Position numbers and translations under genes: made by a program. A stretch of DNA of 64,000 bases from Paracoccaceae bacterium. Its GTDB lineage: Bacteria; Pseudomonadota; Alphaproteobacteria; Rhodobacterales; Rhodobacteraceae. The notes below the pieces were generated by a model that did no database searches, was not told the DNA's origin, and saw only the letters and a program-made list of their open reading frames with translations. Location of the stretch: assembly GCA_021648025.1 (NCBI GenBank), contig JAKITO010000014.1, positions 1 through 64,000 on the forward strand, in the 5' to 3' direction. Below, in pieces: positions 17,053 through 26,900 of this stretch; positions within the stretch are counted from its first letter, which is position 1; the number at the start of each line of letters is the position of its first letter.

Positions 17053-18648
17053 ATGGCGTGGGATTATATCATTGTTGGCGCAGGCAGCGCAGGTTGCATT
17101 CTGGCCAAACGGCTAAGTGAGGCCGGGCACAGGGTTTTGCTGCTCGAGGCTGGCGGCCGCGACAACTATCATTGGGTGCATATCCCGATGGGGTATCTTT
17201 ATTGCATCGGCAACCCGCGAACCGACTGGATGTTTCGCACAGCGGATGAACCCGGCCTGAATGGCCGATCATTGCTGTATCCGCGTGGCAAGTTGTTGGG
17301 TGGCTGTTCGTCGATCAACGGCATGTTGTATCTGCGCGGGCAGGCGGCGGATTACGATGGCTGGCGACAGATGGGCCTTGCGGGTTGGGGCTGGGACGAT
17401 GTGCTGCCCTATTTCAAACGCTCTGAGGATTATGTCGAAGGCGCGTCCGACATGCACGGGGAAGGTGGCGAATGGCGGGTGGAAAACCAGCGCCTGCATT
17501 GGGATGTGCTGGATCACTGGATGATGGCGGCAACCGCCTGGGGATTGCCTGAGGTCACGGATTTCAACACCGGCAATAACGAAGGCGTTGGGTATTTCCG
17601 GGTCAACCAAAGGAATGGCTGGCGGATCAACACGGCCAAGGCGTTTTTGCGCACCACGACCGGTGAACACCTTTTGGTCGAAACCCAGGCCCATACGACT
17701 CGTGTCCTGATCGACGATGGCCGCGCTGTCGGTGTGGAATATATTCAGAACGGCGAGGCCAAAACCGCCCATGCGCGCGGCGAAGTCATCCTGTCCGCCG
17801 GCGCCATCGGCAGCCCGCATATCCTGCAACTTTCAGGGCTGGGTCCGGCGGATCTGCTGCAACGCCACGGCATTGAGACCATTCGCGATATCCCCGGCAT
17901 TGGTGCCAATCTGCAAGACCATCTGCAATTGCGCTGTGCCTGGCGGCTAAGTGGCGCAAAAACCCTTAACACTCTGGCCAACTCGCTTTGGGGAAAGGCA
18001 AAGATCGCGCTGGAATATGCCGCGTTCCGGTCTGGCCCGATGTCGATGGCACCCAGCCAGTTGGGCGCTTTTTCAAAATCCCGCCCGGACCTTGCCACGC
18101 CGGACCTGGAATATCATGTCCAGCCCCTGACGCTTGAGGCCTTTGGCCAGCCGCTTGATAGTTTCCCCGGCCTTACCGCCAGCGTCTGCAATCTGCGCCC
18201 GCAAAGCCGGGGGTCGGTTACCCTGACGTCGCCCAACCCGGTGGATGCGCCCTGCATCGCCCCAAATTATCTGAGCACCGAAGGCGACCGGCAGGTTGCC
18301 GTCGCCGCAATTCGACAGGCCCGCGCCATCATGGCGCAATCGCCGATGCGCCGATATGCCCCGGACGAGATGAAACCCGGCATCAATTCCGACCGCGAGG
18401 CCGATCTGATCCGCGCCGCCGGCGACATTGGCACGACGATCTTTCATCCCACCTGCACGGTTCGAATGGGTGCGGATGATGCCCCTTTGGATGCGCAATT
18501 GCGGCTGCGCGGGGTGGATGGGTTGCGGGTGGTCGATGCCAGCGTGATGCCGGTGATCACCAGCGGCAACACCAATGCGCCAACCATGATGATCGCCGAA
18601 AAGGCGGCGGATATGATACTGGCCCAAAATACTGGCCCCGACACCTGA
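17053..18648 (+). CDS. GMC family FAD-dependent oxidoreductase
   Basis: 531 residues of the glucose-methanol-choline family, choline/alcohol dehydrogenase branch. Rossmann FAD motif IIVGAGSAGC (6-15), LLLEAGG, GMC signature 1 in PRGKLLGGCSSINGMLYLRG, signature 2 in ILSAGAIGSPHILQLSG, and the C-terminal catalytic pair region FHPTCTVRMG and TSGNTNAPTMMIAEKAAD. It oxidises a primary alcohol, but the substrate cannot be read from sequence. It lies 103 bp downstream of tetR on the same strand, and no betaine aldehyde dehydrogenase is adjacent. Confidence 0.93.
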   Translation: MAWDYIIVGAGSAGCILAKRLSEAGHRVLLLEAGGRDNYHWVHIPMGYLYCIGNPRTDWMFRTADEPGLNGRSLLYPRGKLLGGCSSINGMLYLRGQAADYDGWRQMGLAGWGWDDVLPYFKRSEDYVEGASDMHGEGGEWRVENQRLHWDVLDHWMMAATAWGLPEVTDFNTGNNEGVGYFRVNQRNGWRINTAKAFLRTTTGEHLLVETQAHTTRVLIDDGRAVGVEYIQNGEAKTAHARGEVILSAGAIGSPHILQLSGLGPADLLQRHGIETIRDIPGIGANLQDHLQLRCAWRLSGAKTLNTLANSLWGKAKIALEYAAFRSGPMSMAPSQLGAFSKSRPDLATPDLEYHVQPLTLEAFGQPLDSFPGLTASVCNLRPQSRGSVTLTSPNPVDAPCIAPNYLSTEGDRQVAVAAIRQARAIMAQSPMRRYAPDEMKPGINSDREADLIRAAGDIGTTIFHPTCTVRMGADDAPLDAQLRLRGVDGLRVVDASVMPVITSGNTNAPTMMIAEKAADMILAQNTGPDT

Positions 18649-18777
18649 TTTCCTCTGATCGAACTGAAACGAACTGCGCAAGCATGTCGCAGTCACCGCC
18701 ATAGCGCTTGACTTTGCGCCGTCCTCTGGCGGTGATGGTTGCAGCGCGAAGAACTGAACATCCAAAGAGGTCAACAC

Positions 18778-19575
18778 ATGACAAAAGCACCCAAAATCAA
18801 AAACAGCGCTTACGAAAAAGAACTGGCCCGGATGCAGATCGAACTGGTCAAGCTTCAGGAATGGGTCAAACAGACCGGCCACAAGGTGGCAATCGTCTTT
18901 GAAGGCCGGGATGCGGCGGGCAAAGGGGGTACGATCAAGCGGATTACCGAGGCGCTGAATCCGCGTATCTGCCAGGTGGTCGCCCTTCCGGCCCCGACCG
19001 AGCGTCAGAAAACTCAGTGGTATTTCCAGCGCTATGTGCAACACCTGCCAGCCGCCGGCGAAATCGTGATCTTTGACCGCTCTTGGTACAACCGCGCCGG
19101 AGTCGAACGGGTGATGGGATTTTGCACCGAGACCGAATATCAGGAATTCATGCGCTCTTGTCCTGAGTTTGAACGGATGCTGGTACGTTCGGGCATCCAA
19201 CTGATCAAATACTGGTTCTCGGTCAGCGACGACGAACAGGAACGCCGGTTCCAGAAGCGCCTGACTGACCCGACCAAACGCTGGAAGCTAAGTCCGATGG
19301 ACCTTGAAAGCCGTAAGAAATGGGCTGAATATTCCCGTGCCAAAGACGATATGTTTGCCCATACCGACATCAAACAGGCGCCTTGGTGGGTGGTTAATTC
19401 CGATGTCAAGAAACACGCGCGGATCAACTGTATCGGCCACCTGCTGTCACTGATCCCCTACGAAGACCTGACCCCGGATCTGATTGAACTGGACGAACGC
19501 CCGGCCCAGGGTGGCTATGTGCGCCCGCCGATGGAAGACCAGACATTTGTGCCGGATTTGCACGCCACCCTCTGA
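18778..19575 (+). CDS. ppk2: Polyphosphate kinase 2
   Basis: 265 residues from the ATG at 18778, which has AAAGAGG upstream. It transfers phosphate between polyphosphate and nucleoside diphosphates. Seen: Walker A in FEGRDAAGKGG (41-51), the lid and substrate motif FDRSWYNRAGVERVMGF, and the PWWVVNSDVKKHARIN segment. Length and the single domain fit class I PPK2, used to make GTP/ATP from polyphosphate. It is a single gene, convergent with the orphan protein at 19601. Confidence 0.94.
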   Translation: MTKAPKIKNSAYEKELARMQIELVKLQEWVKQTGHKVAIVFEGRDAAGKGGTIKRITEALNPRICQVVALPAPTERQKTQWYFQRYVQHLPAAGEIVIFDRSWYNRAGVERVMGFCTETEYQEFMRSCPEFERMLVRSGIQLIKYWFSVSDDEQERRFQKRLTDPTKRWKLSPMDLESRKKWAEYSRAKDDMFAHTDIKQAPWWVVNSDVKKHARINCIGHLLSLIPYEDLTPDLIELDERPAQGGYVRPPMEDQTFVPDLHATL

Positions 19576-19600
19576 CGGGAAAACGCCCCAATCAACCGCC

Positions 19601-20524
19601 TCACCAAATCCGTTTGCGCACCTCCATAGCCTCTTTCACCTGCATCAGAAAATGTTTGATCGCCGCCTTGACTTCATCGGGGTCGGCATCGTCGTGAAGT
19701 CTGACCGGGTTGTTGCCCATTTTCCCCAATGAACTGTCAAAAGGGTCGTGTCCGGTTTCCTTCGTGATCGGCACAGCCCCCTCCTTGGCCACCGTGACGC
19801 GCTTGTCCAGATCAACCACCAGTTGGGCAATTTTCGGATCTTCCAGCGTTTGCAGACGCGATCTTTGGGCCGCCAGAGATGCCTCTTCGGGAACCGTATA
19901 TTTCACGATCTGGCTAAAGTTCTGGGTGATGTTGCGGGCCTTTTTGAATATGGTGTCATTGTAGTTTTCCGGTGTGGGATCCTTGAGAACCGTCTGCGCC
20001 CAGGCGATTCCTTCCTTGCAGGTCTTGTCGATTCCCTCGGCTACGGTTTTCAGCGTCATATAGGTTACTTTGACCCCACCGGAAACTTCCTTGATAGTGG
20101 CTTCGCGACAGGCATACATCTTGGCCTGATCGCTGACGATCGCCGCCACAATGGCGTCAAGTTCACTGCGCAGAATTTTCAGGTCGCGGTAAATGACGGA
20201 CTCTTCCTTGCCAAATTCATCCTTCTCTCTTTTGACCGCCGCCAGAATGTCCGCCATATAAGACACCCCAGAAGTTTTTACGGCACTCACCGCTTTGTTG
20301 ATCTTGACAATTTTCTTGTCGGAAACCGGGTCCAGCATGCTGTCGGGGATCAGCTTGTCCACGACTTTCAGCAATGATTGCACCCCGGACGTTTTTCCGC
20401 GGGCCTTGGTAAAAAGCCCCTTTTTGGTGACTTTGGGTTTCTTGCCACCCGTCGCCGCTTCAAACTTTAGTTTTGCGGCTTTCCAGCGCCCGGCATAGTC
20501 AGACATAACAACATCCAAATCCAT
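19601..20524 (-). CDS. Orphan 307-residue hypothetical protein
   Basis: 307 residues, lysine- and alanine-rich and predicted almost wholly helical by eye, with no signal peptide or membrane span. The first ~70 residues are very basic (GGKKPKVTKKGLFTKARGK), then come amphipathic helices and a more acidic C-terminus (HDDADPDEVKAAIKHF). I recognise no family. Two starts are possible, ATG at 20524 or ATG at 20506 (MSDYAGRWKAAKLK); neither has a convincing ribosome-binding site. A perfect 16-bp palindrome lies 24 bp upstream. It stands alone between ppk2 and rpsU. Confidence 0.7.
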   Translation of the reverse strand: MDLDVVMSDYAGRWKAAKLKFEAATGGKKPKVTKKGLFTKARGKTSGVQSLLKVVDKLIPDSMLDPVSDKKIVKINKAVSAVKTSGVSYMADILAAVKREKDEFGKEESVIYRDLKILRSELDAIVAAIVSDQAKMYACREATIKEVSGGVKVTYMTLKTVAEGIDKTCKEGIAWAQTVLKDPTPENYNDTIFKKARNITQNFSQIVKYTVPEEASLAAQRSRLQTLEDPKIAQLVVDLDKRVTVAKEGAVPITKETGHDPFDSSLGKMGNNPVRLHDDADPDEVKAAIKHFLMQVKEAMEVRKRIW

Positions 20525-20547
20525 TTTAGTTCATTGATGAAAACTGT

Positions 20548-20563
20548 GACATGGAAACATGTC
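20548..20563 (-). promoter_or_regulatory. Palindrome upstream of orphan gene
   Basis: GACATG-GAAA-CATGTC, a perfect 6-bp inverted repeat around GAAA, about 24 bp before the orphan protein's first ATG. It could be an operator or, in RNA, a hairpin with a stable tetraloop in the leader. Which one is undecided. Confidence 0.45.
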
Positions 20564-20632
20564 TGACACAAAGTGAAAAGTGTCGCCTTGTTGGAAAACG
20601 CCCCGGACCGCGCGATTGCAAAACCGATCACC

Positions 20633-20669
20633 CAAAACGACAAACCCCCGCGGCAAAGCCTCGGGGGTC
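20633..20669 (-). terminator. Rho-independent terminator of rpsU
   Basis: On the minus strand, ACCCCCGAGGC and GCCGCGGGGGT form a GC-rich stem with a short loop (20644-20669), followed by TTGTCGTTTT. It starts 37 bp after the rpsU stop codon. Confidence 0.8.
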
Positions 20670-20705
20670 ATCAATTTTCATGTCGGAAATACGCCGAAGG
20701 ATGAT

Positions 20706-20912
20706 TTACATCATGCCTTCGCGCTGCGCCTTTTTACGCGCCAGTTTACGGGCACGACGAATCGCTTCCGCTTTCTCACGCGCGCGTTTTTCGGACGGTT
20801 TTTCGAAATGCTGCTTAAGCTTCATCTCACGAAAAACGCCCTCACGCTGGAGCTTTTTCTTCAGGGCACGAAGCGCCTGATCGACGTTGTTGTCACGAAC
20901 ACTAACCTGCAT
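20706..20912 (-). CDS. rpsU: 30S ribosomal protein S21
   Basis: 68 residues, highly basic. It opens [20 protein letters not shown] and includes [16 protein letters not shown], a clear bS21 match, with an Arg/Lys-rich C-terminal helix. S21 binds the 30S platform near the anti-Shine-Dalgarno end of 16S rRNA and aids initiation. AAGGTGG precedes the ATG at 20912. It is monocistronic with its own terminator. Confidence 0.97.
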   Translation of the reverse strand: MQVSVRDNNVDQALRALKKKLQREGVFREMKLKQHFEKPSEKRAREKAEAIRRARKLARKKAQREGMM

Positions 20913-21014
20913 GTGGTTTTCACCACCTTTCTAAGTTGAGTTGCAAGGATTTGCAGGAAATTGTCCTATACCAAAGCAATGTGGCTTTGTCCAGCCTTGC
21001 GGCACAACCAACCC

Positions 21015-21662
21015 CTAACGCACCGGCGTGAAAACCGCGTCCCGCATCCGACAGTCACGGATAACATCGCGACCGCAAGGCACCGGTTTCAGATCACGCG
21101 AAAGGCACAGGCGCGCCTCTTGAATGTGGCCCTGTTTGCAGGTGATGGTCACCATTTCCGGCCCCCAGGTTGGATTTGCTTTCAAAAATGCGTCTTCCAC
21201 CACGGATGCGGGCAGTTTCACCGTCCGGTCCAACCGGCGAAACACTGGCGGGCGGATCACAGTTTCATAAGCCTGACGCGACAGGGCGAAATAATCCCTG
21301 GCCGATAACCCCGAACACACCCCATGCTTTTTCCACTGATGCCAGGCCAGACCGGATGTGCCCATGATATCGGCCATCTCTGCCGTCATGCTGCGCGACG
21401 GCGCGGGCTTAACACTTTGGCAATACGACGGAAACCCCCGATGATACTGCGGCCACAGCCCGTGCAATATCCAGCCATGATCATGGCGCGCCTCGCATTG
21501 GTCGGATTTGCGGGCATCGCCTTCTATTGCGCACCAGTTTGGTGACCAGCTAAGGGACAGAACGTAATAGTCGAACACGCCCGGTTTTCCGTCTTTGGCC
21601 ATTGCGGCCATTGCAGCCAGGGCTGCCAGCGCGCCTAACATCCCGATAATCAGCCAGCGCAT
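21015..21662 (-). CDS. Ribonuclease T2 family protein, secreted
   Basis: 215 residues with a signal peptide (hydrophobic 3-22, AMAK boundary). The CAS I motif HGLWPQY (His67) is intact. CAS II reads AWHQWKKHG (107-114), so His108, Lys112 and His113 are present, but the usual Glu after the first His is Gln109. Several Cys residues could form disulfides. RNase T2 enzymes cleave RNA through 2',3'-cyclic phosphates in the periplasm or outside the cell. Gln for Glu may lower activity or be a lineage trait; I cannot tell from one sequence. Confidence 0.9.
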   Translation of the reverse strand: MRWLIIGMLGALAALAAMAAMAKDGKPGVFDYYVLSLSWSPNWCAIEGDARKSDQCEARHDHGWILHGLWPQYHRGFPSYCQSVKPAPSRSMTAEMADIMGTSGLAWHQWKKHGVCSGLSARDYFALSRQAYETVIRPPVFRRLDRTVKLPASVVEDAFLKANPTWGPEMVTITCKQGHIQEARLCLSRDLKPVPCGRDVIRDCRMRDAVFTPVR

Positions 21663-21814
21663 TCGCCTCTTTCCTTATTGTTCATGCCCCACTATATACG
21701 CCGCAAGTTCCCCGACAACGGAAACCCGCCCTGAGAGCCAGGGTCGCCTGGCAAACAAGCCAGGCACCGGGAAAGGTTTGCATGGGGTGTGGATTGAAAA
21801 CAGGAGACAAACAC

Positions 21815-22609
21815 ATGGCACAACCGATTATGGCCAAAGCAACCGCCGTGTGGCTGGTGGATAATACAACAATCAGCTTCAGACAGATTGCCGAATTCGT
21901 TGGCATGCACGAATTGGAAGTGCAGGGCATCGCCGATGGCGATGTGGCGGCCGGGGTCAAAGGTTTTGACCCGCTGACCAACAACCAGTTGACCCAGGAT
22001 GAGATTGACGCGGCCCAGTCCAGTGTCACCCATAAACTGAAGCTGAAATTCTATGCCGCCGCCCAAGGCGAGGAAAAGCGCCGTGGCCCGCGTTATACAC
22101 CATTGTCGAAACGTCAGGACCGTCCGGCATCTATCCTGTGGCTGGTCAAATTTCACCCGGAACTGACCGACGGCCAGATATCCAAACTGGTCGGCACCAC
22201 CAAACCGACCATTCAGGCGATCCGCGAGCGGACCCATTGGAACATCTCGAACATCCAGCCGATTGACCCGGTGGCACTGGGTCTGTGCAAACAAACCGAA
22301 CTGGATGCGATTGTACAAAAAGCCGCCGCTAAAAAGGCCGCTGAGGGCGACGTGATGAGCGATGATGAACGGCGCAAGCTGGTCAGCACCGAGCAATCTC
22401 TGGGCATGCCGGCCGAGCCAAAAGTTCCGGCCGCGATCGAAGGGCTTGAGACCTTTACCCTTGGCGGCGTGGTTGATGACGACGACGAAGAAGAAGATCA
22501 CAGCGATATCACCGACGCCGATAGCTTTTTCAATCTGCCCGACGATGGTGATGATTCCGAGAACAAAGATGAGGACGAAAGTAAGGACGACGACCAGCCC
22601 CGCGTCTGA
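21815..22609 (+). CDS. trcR: TrcR-type cell-cycle transcriptional regulator (DUF1013)
   Basis: 264 residues from the ATG at 21815 with AGGAGA upstream. The first ~170 residues are the conserved DUF1013 core: TAVWLVDNTTISFRQIAEF, PLSKRQDRPASILWLVKF, and DGQISKLVGTTKPTIQAIR, which reads like a helix-turn-helix. After about residue 200 the protein becomes extremely acidic (runs of Asp and Glu up to DDDQPRV). DUF1013 proteins are known as alphaproteobacterial cell-cycle regulators. It stands alone with a hairpin terminator behind it. Confidence 0.88.
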   Translation: MAQPIMAKATAVWLVDNTTISFRQIAEFVGMHELEVQGIADGDVAAGVKGFDPLTNNQLTQDEIDAAQSSVTHKLKLKFYAAAQGEEKRRGPRYTPLSKRQDRPASILWLVKFHPELTDGQISKLVGTTKPTIQAIRERTHWNISNIQPIDPVALGLCKQTELDAIVQKAAAKKAAEGDVMSDDERRKLVSTEQSLGMPAEPKVPAAIEGLETFTLGGVVDDDDEEEDHSDITDADSFFNLPDDGDDSENKDEDESKDDDQPRV

Positions 22610-22633
22610 GCCTGGTCACGATTACCATATCTA

Positions 22634-22654
22634 CGGCGGCCCAAGGGGCCGTCG
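22634..22654 (+). terminator. Hairpin terminator after trcR
   Basis: A 9-bp stem CGGCGGCCC / GGGCCGTCG (one G-T pair) with an AAG loop, 24 bp after the trcR stop. It is followed by ATTCTG, so the U-tract is poor and termination may be partial. Confidence 0.55.
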
Positions 22655-22719
22655 ATTCTGACCGCAGAAATACCCGTCTTTTCAATCGCCAAAGAAATGC
22701 CGCAAGGTCCGCGCGCTGA

Positions 22720-23331
22720 TCAGATATCTTTTCGCGCGTTCAAAGCCGCACTGATTGTGCCGTCATCCAGGTAATCCAATTCACCGCCCACCGGCACACC
22801 CTGGGCCAATGTGGTCAGGCGCACCCGTCCGCCAAGTTGATCGGCAATGTAATGCGACGTGGTTTGCCCGTCGATTGTCACATTCAGGGCAAGGATGACT
22901 TCGGTAATATCCTCATCCGCGACCCGTTCAATCAGCTTTGGGATCCGCAACTCTTGCGGGCCGATTGAATCCAACGCCGACAGGGTTCCCCCCAGCACAT
23001 GATAGCGGCCTTTGAATACCCCCGATCTCTCCATCGCCCATAAATCCGCCACATCCTCGACCACGCAAAGCTCGCCGTTGGCGCGCTTGTCGCTGGCGCA
23101 GATGTCGCAGATTTCAAGGGTGCCGACATTGCCGCAATTCAGGCATTCCCGCGCGGTTTCGGCCACCACCTGCATCACATCCGCCAGCGGTGTCAGCAAC
23201 AAGGCGCGTTTGCGGATCAGGTGCAAAACCGCACGACGTGCTGATCTCGGGCCAAGACCGGGAAGTTTGGCCATCAGTTCAATCAGGTTGTCTATGTCAC
23301 GGGTCGAGTTCAAATTGTCGGTACTTTCCAA
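22720..23331 (-). CDS. recR: Recombination protein RecR
   Basis: About 200 residues. RecR, with RecO and RecF, loads RecA at gaps. Seen: the HhH segment [20 protein letters not shown], the C4 zinc finger [16 protein letters not shown], and the Toprim region with [12 protein letters not shown] and [11 protein letters not shown]. The start is uncertain: the TTG at 23331 gives 203 residues, while the TTG at 23313, with GGAAAG upstream, gives an N-terminus closer to relatives. It follows ybaB by about 32 bp, the usual ybaB-recR pair; dnaX, often upstream, is absent. Confidence 0.95.
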   Translation of the reverse strand: MESTDNLNSTRDIDNLIELMAKLPGLGPRSARRAVLHLIRKRALLLTPLADVMQVVAETARECLNCGNVGTLEICDICASDKRANGELCVVEDVADLWAMERSGVFKGRYHVLGGTLSALDSIGPQELRIPKLIERVADEDITEVILALNVTIDGQTTSHYIADQLGGRVRLTTLAQGVPVGGELDYLDDGTISAALNARKDI

Positions 23332-23363
23332 ATCTCGGGCGACCGCCTGCCGCCATTCTTCAA

Positions 23364-23708
23364 TCAGAATGGCAGCTTCATATCCGCAGGCAGTCCCATA
23401 CCTTCGGTCAGCTTGCCCATTTCGGCCTGCGCGCGCTCTGTGGCTTTGGCTTGTGCATCTTTGATCGCCGCCAGGATCAGGTCTTCGACCACTTCCTTGT
23501 CGTCGCCGTTAAAGATCGACGGATCAATATCCAGTGATTTCAACTCACCTTTGGCCGTACAGGTGGCTTTGACCAACCCGGCCCCGGATTCACCGGTGAC
23601 AATGACGTTTGCCATGTCTTCCTGCATCGCCGCCATCTTGGTCTGCATTTCCTGTGCGGCTTTCATCATCTTGGCCATATCGCCAAGACCGCCTAGTCCT
23701 TTAAGCAT
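23364..23708 (-). CDS. ybaB: YbaB/EbfC nucleoid-associated protein
   Basis: 114 residues from the ATG at 23708, with AGGGAGA upstream; the longer open frame to 23900 is intergenic. Pattern: [21 protein letters not shown] coiled-coil N-terminus, [23 protein letters not shown] strands, then the helix [17 protein letters not shown]. Family members are dimeric DNA-binding proteins linked to recR. It is divergent from smc with a ~230-bp gap. Confidence 0.95.
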   Translation of the reverse strand: MLKGLGGLGDMAKMMKAAQEMQTKMAAMQEDMANVIVTGESGAGLVKATCTAKGELKSLDIDPSIFNGDDKEVVEDLILAAIKDAQAKATERAQAEMGKLTEGMGLPADMKLPF

Positions 23709-23938
23709 CGGGGTCTCCCTGGGTTCGGTTCGGTTTGTTTGATACGCGTCGTGCGCGACGGTCACAAGGGGCAGGTGACTGGTTTGGAACGGCTTTGAAT
23801 TGGGTTTTTTCGAAAGAATTCCCAATATGTTGTGGATAACCGGGTCATTTTGACCAGATAAAGCGGTAAAGCGTTGACTTGATACAGTCCGAACCGGCAC
23901 ATTTCAGGTCAGGCAAGAATCAGAAACAGGCGGCTGCA

Positions 23939-26900
23939 TTGCGGTTCTCAAAACTCAGACTGACCGGCTTTAAGAGCTTTGTTGATCCGACTGATCTGAT
24001 CATCCACGATGGTCTGACGGGTGTGGTTGGTCCCAATGGCTGTGGTAAATCCAACCTGCTTGAGGCGCTGCGCTGGGTGATGGGTGAAAACCGGCCGACC
24101 GCGATGCGCGGCGGCGGCATGGAGGATGTGATCTTTGCCGGGGCCGCAACCCGGCCTGCGCGTAATTTCGCCGAGGTCAGCCTGCAAATTGACAACACCG
24201 AGCGGCTGGCCCCGTCGGGATTCAACGAGGCCGATACCCTGGACATTGTGCGCCGTATCACCCGCGATGTGGGCAGTGCGTATAAGGTCAATAGCCGCGA
24301 TGCCCGGGCGCGCGACGTGCAGATGTTGTTTGCCGATGCTTCGACCGGCGCGCATTCGCAGGCGTTGGTCCGCCAAGGGCAGATTGCCGAGCTGATCAAT
24401 GCCAAACCCAAGGCACGGCGGCGGATTCTTGAGGAAGCGGCCGGTATTTCCGGGCTGTATCAACGCCGTCACGAGGCCGAGTTGAAACTGAACGGCGCCG
24501 AGACCAATCTGGGCCGGGTTGATGATGTGCTGGAACAATTGGCGGCGCAATTGGCGCAATTGGCCCGCCAGGCCAAGCAGGCGGCGCGGTATCGTGAAAT
24601 TGGCGAGTTGCTGCGCCAAGCCGAAGGCATGCTGCTTTTCCGGCGCTGGAAAGAGGCGGATGAGGCGCGGGCGGCAGCCGAAGATGTGTTGCGCGCAAAA
24701 ACGGTTGAGGCCTCGGGGGCCGAGGCCAATGCACGCGAGGCGGCCAAGCAGCGTTTGAAGGCGGAAGAGGCGTTGCCGCCTTTGCGCGAGGAAGAGGCGA
24801 TTGCGGCGGCGGTTCTGCAACGCCTGACCGTTGAACGCGATACCCTGGCTGATCAAGAGGCGCGGGCCCGTCAGGCGATTGAGGTTCTTAGCGGGCGCAT
24901 TGGCCAATTGGGTAATGATATCGAACGTGAGACCGGGTTGAACCGTGACGCGGGCGAAACCATCGAACGGCTGGACTGGGAGGCGACAGAGCTTGCCAAG
25001 GCAAGCGAAGGGCATCAGGCCAAGCTGGACGATGCTGCGGAACAGGCGCGCCGCGCGGCGACAGTTTTGCAAGACCGCGAAGGGCATTTGTCGCAAGTGA
25101 CCGAGGATGTGGCACGGCTGGCGGCGCGACATCAATCAGCGCAACGTCTGTTGGAGGACAGCCGCAAGATGCTGGCCCGTTCGCAAGGCGAGGCGGACAA
25201 GGCGCAAAGTGCGGTGCAGGTTTCGCATCAGACCGTAAACAAGGCGGCGACGGATTTTGAGGCGGCCAAGGGCGCAGAACTGAAGGCCGTTCAGGCGGCT
25301 GAGCAGGCCGAGGTTGATCTGGCGGCGGCGGATGAGGCCCGCACAGATACCCAGGCGCGCGAGGCTGAGGCCCGGGCGCAAAGGTCCGAAGCCGAAGGCG
25401 AGGCCGGGGCATTGCGGGCCGAGATGGCGGCATTGGCGCGACTGGTGGCGCGCGACGGCGCCGAGGGCGGTCAGGTGCTGGACCAGATGAAGGTAATGGC
25501 GGGGTATGAAAAGGCGCTGGGCGCTGCTTTGGCCGATGATCTGCGCGCGCCATTGGTAACGGCAGACGGACCGTCGGGATGGGTGCCGGTGCCGGGGTAC
25601 GACAGCGATCAGGCGTTGCCTAAGGGCGTGACCCCGCTGGATATGTTTGTCTCGGGGCCAGGGGTTTTGGCGCGTCGCATTGCCCAGATCGGGTTGGTTG
25701 ACGGGGACGTGGGCAACGGATTGCAGGCATCGCTGTTGCCGGGCCAAAGATTGGTTTCGATTGAGGGCGACCTGTGGCGCTGGGACGGCTATCGCGCCTG
25801 GGCCGAAGATGCCCCAAGTGCGGCGGCGTTGCGGTTGGAACAGTTGAACCGGCTTGAGGCGCTAAAGCAGGAAATGGAGCGGGTAGGCGCACGGGCCGAA
25901 GGGGCCAAAGGCGCGCATGAATTGCTGTCGCGTCAATTGGTTGAGGTCAGCGAGGCCGACAAGGCCGCCCGGCTGGCACGTCGCCAGGCCGATCAGCAGA
26001 TGGCGGATGCGGCACGGGCACTAAGCCGGGCCGAGGCCGAGCGGAACCTGTCTCAAGGTCGGCTTGAAAATTTGAAACTGGCGGTAAACCGACACCTTGA
26101 GGATGCCATGTCGGCGCGCAAACAACTGTCCGAGGCTGAACAGGGGTTGGGTGATCTGGATGATCTGGACAATGTTCGGGGCGAAGTTGAGGACATCAAG
26201 CACACGGTTGAAGCCGCGCGGATAACCATGTTGACACATCGGTCTTCGCATGACGAATTGCGCCGAGAAGGCGAGGCGCGCACCAAGCGGTCTCAGCAAG
26301 TGACCAAAGAACTGAGCGGCTGGCGGCACCGGTTGGAAACGGCCGAAACCCGCATTGGCGAACTTGCGGGGCGAAAAACCGCTGCTGAGGGTGAACTGAG
26401 CGCAGCGAAGGCCATTCCCAACCAGATATCGACTCAGCGAGCAGAGCTCGCGCAGACAATCACCAAAGCCGAGGCGCGCAGCGCCGAGGCCACCGATCAA
26501 CTGAGCCAAGGCGAAGCCGCGCAGCGAACTGCGGTTCAGAATGAACGCGACGCAGAGCGTCTGGCCTCGGAGTCGCGCGAAGCGCGCGCCGGAGCACAGG
26601 CGCGCAGCGAAGCGGCGCGTGAGAGTGTGGCGCACGCCGCCGAGCGGATTGCCGAGGATCAGCAACTGACCCCGAACCAATTGCTGAACCAATTGGATGT
26701 CTCGCCGGACGATATGCCTGTGGCGCAAACACTTGAGGCCGAAGTCAACCGCCACAAGCGCCAGCGCGATGCGCTGGGCGCGGTGAACCTGCGCGCCGAA
26801 GAAGATGCCAAGGACGTGCGCGAGGAGCATGACACTTTGGCGCGCGAAAAGAACGATCTGATGGAGGCGATCCAGACGCTGCGCAGCGGCATTTCCGGGC

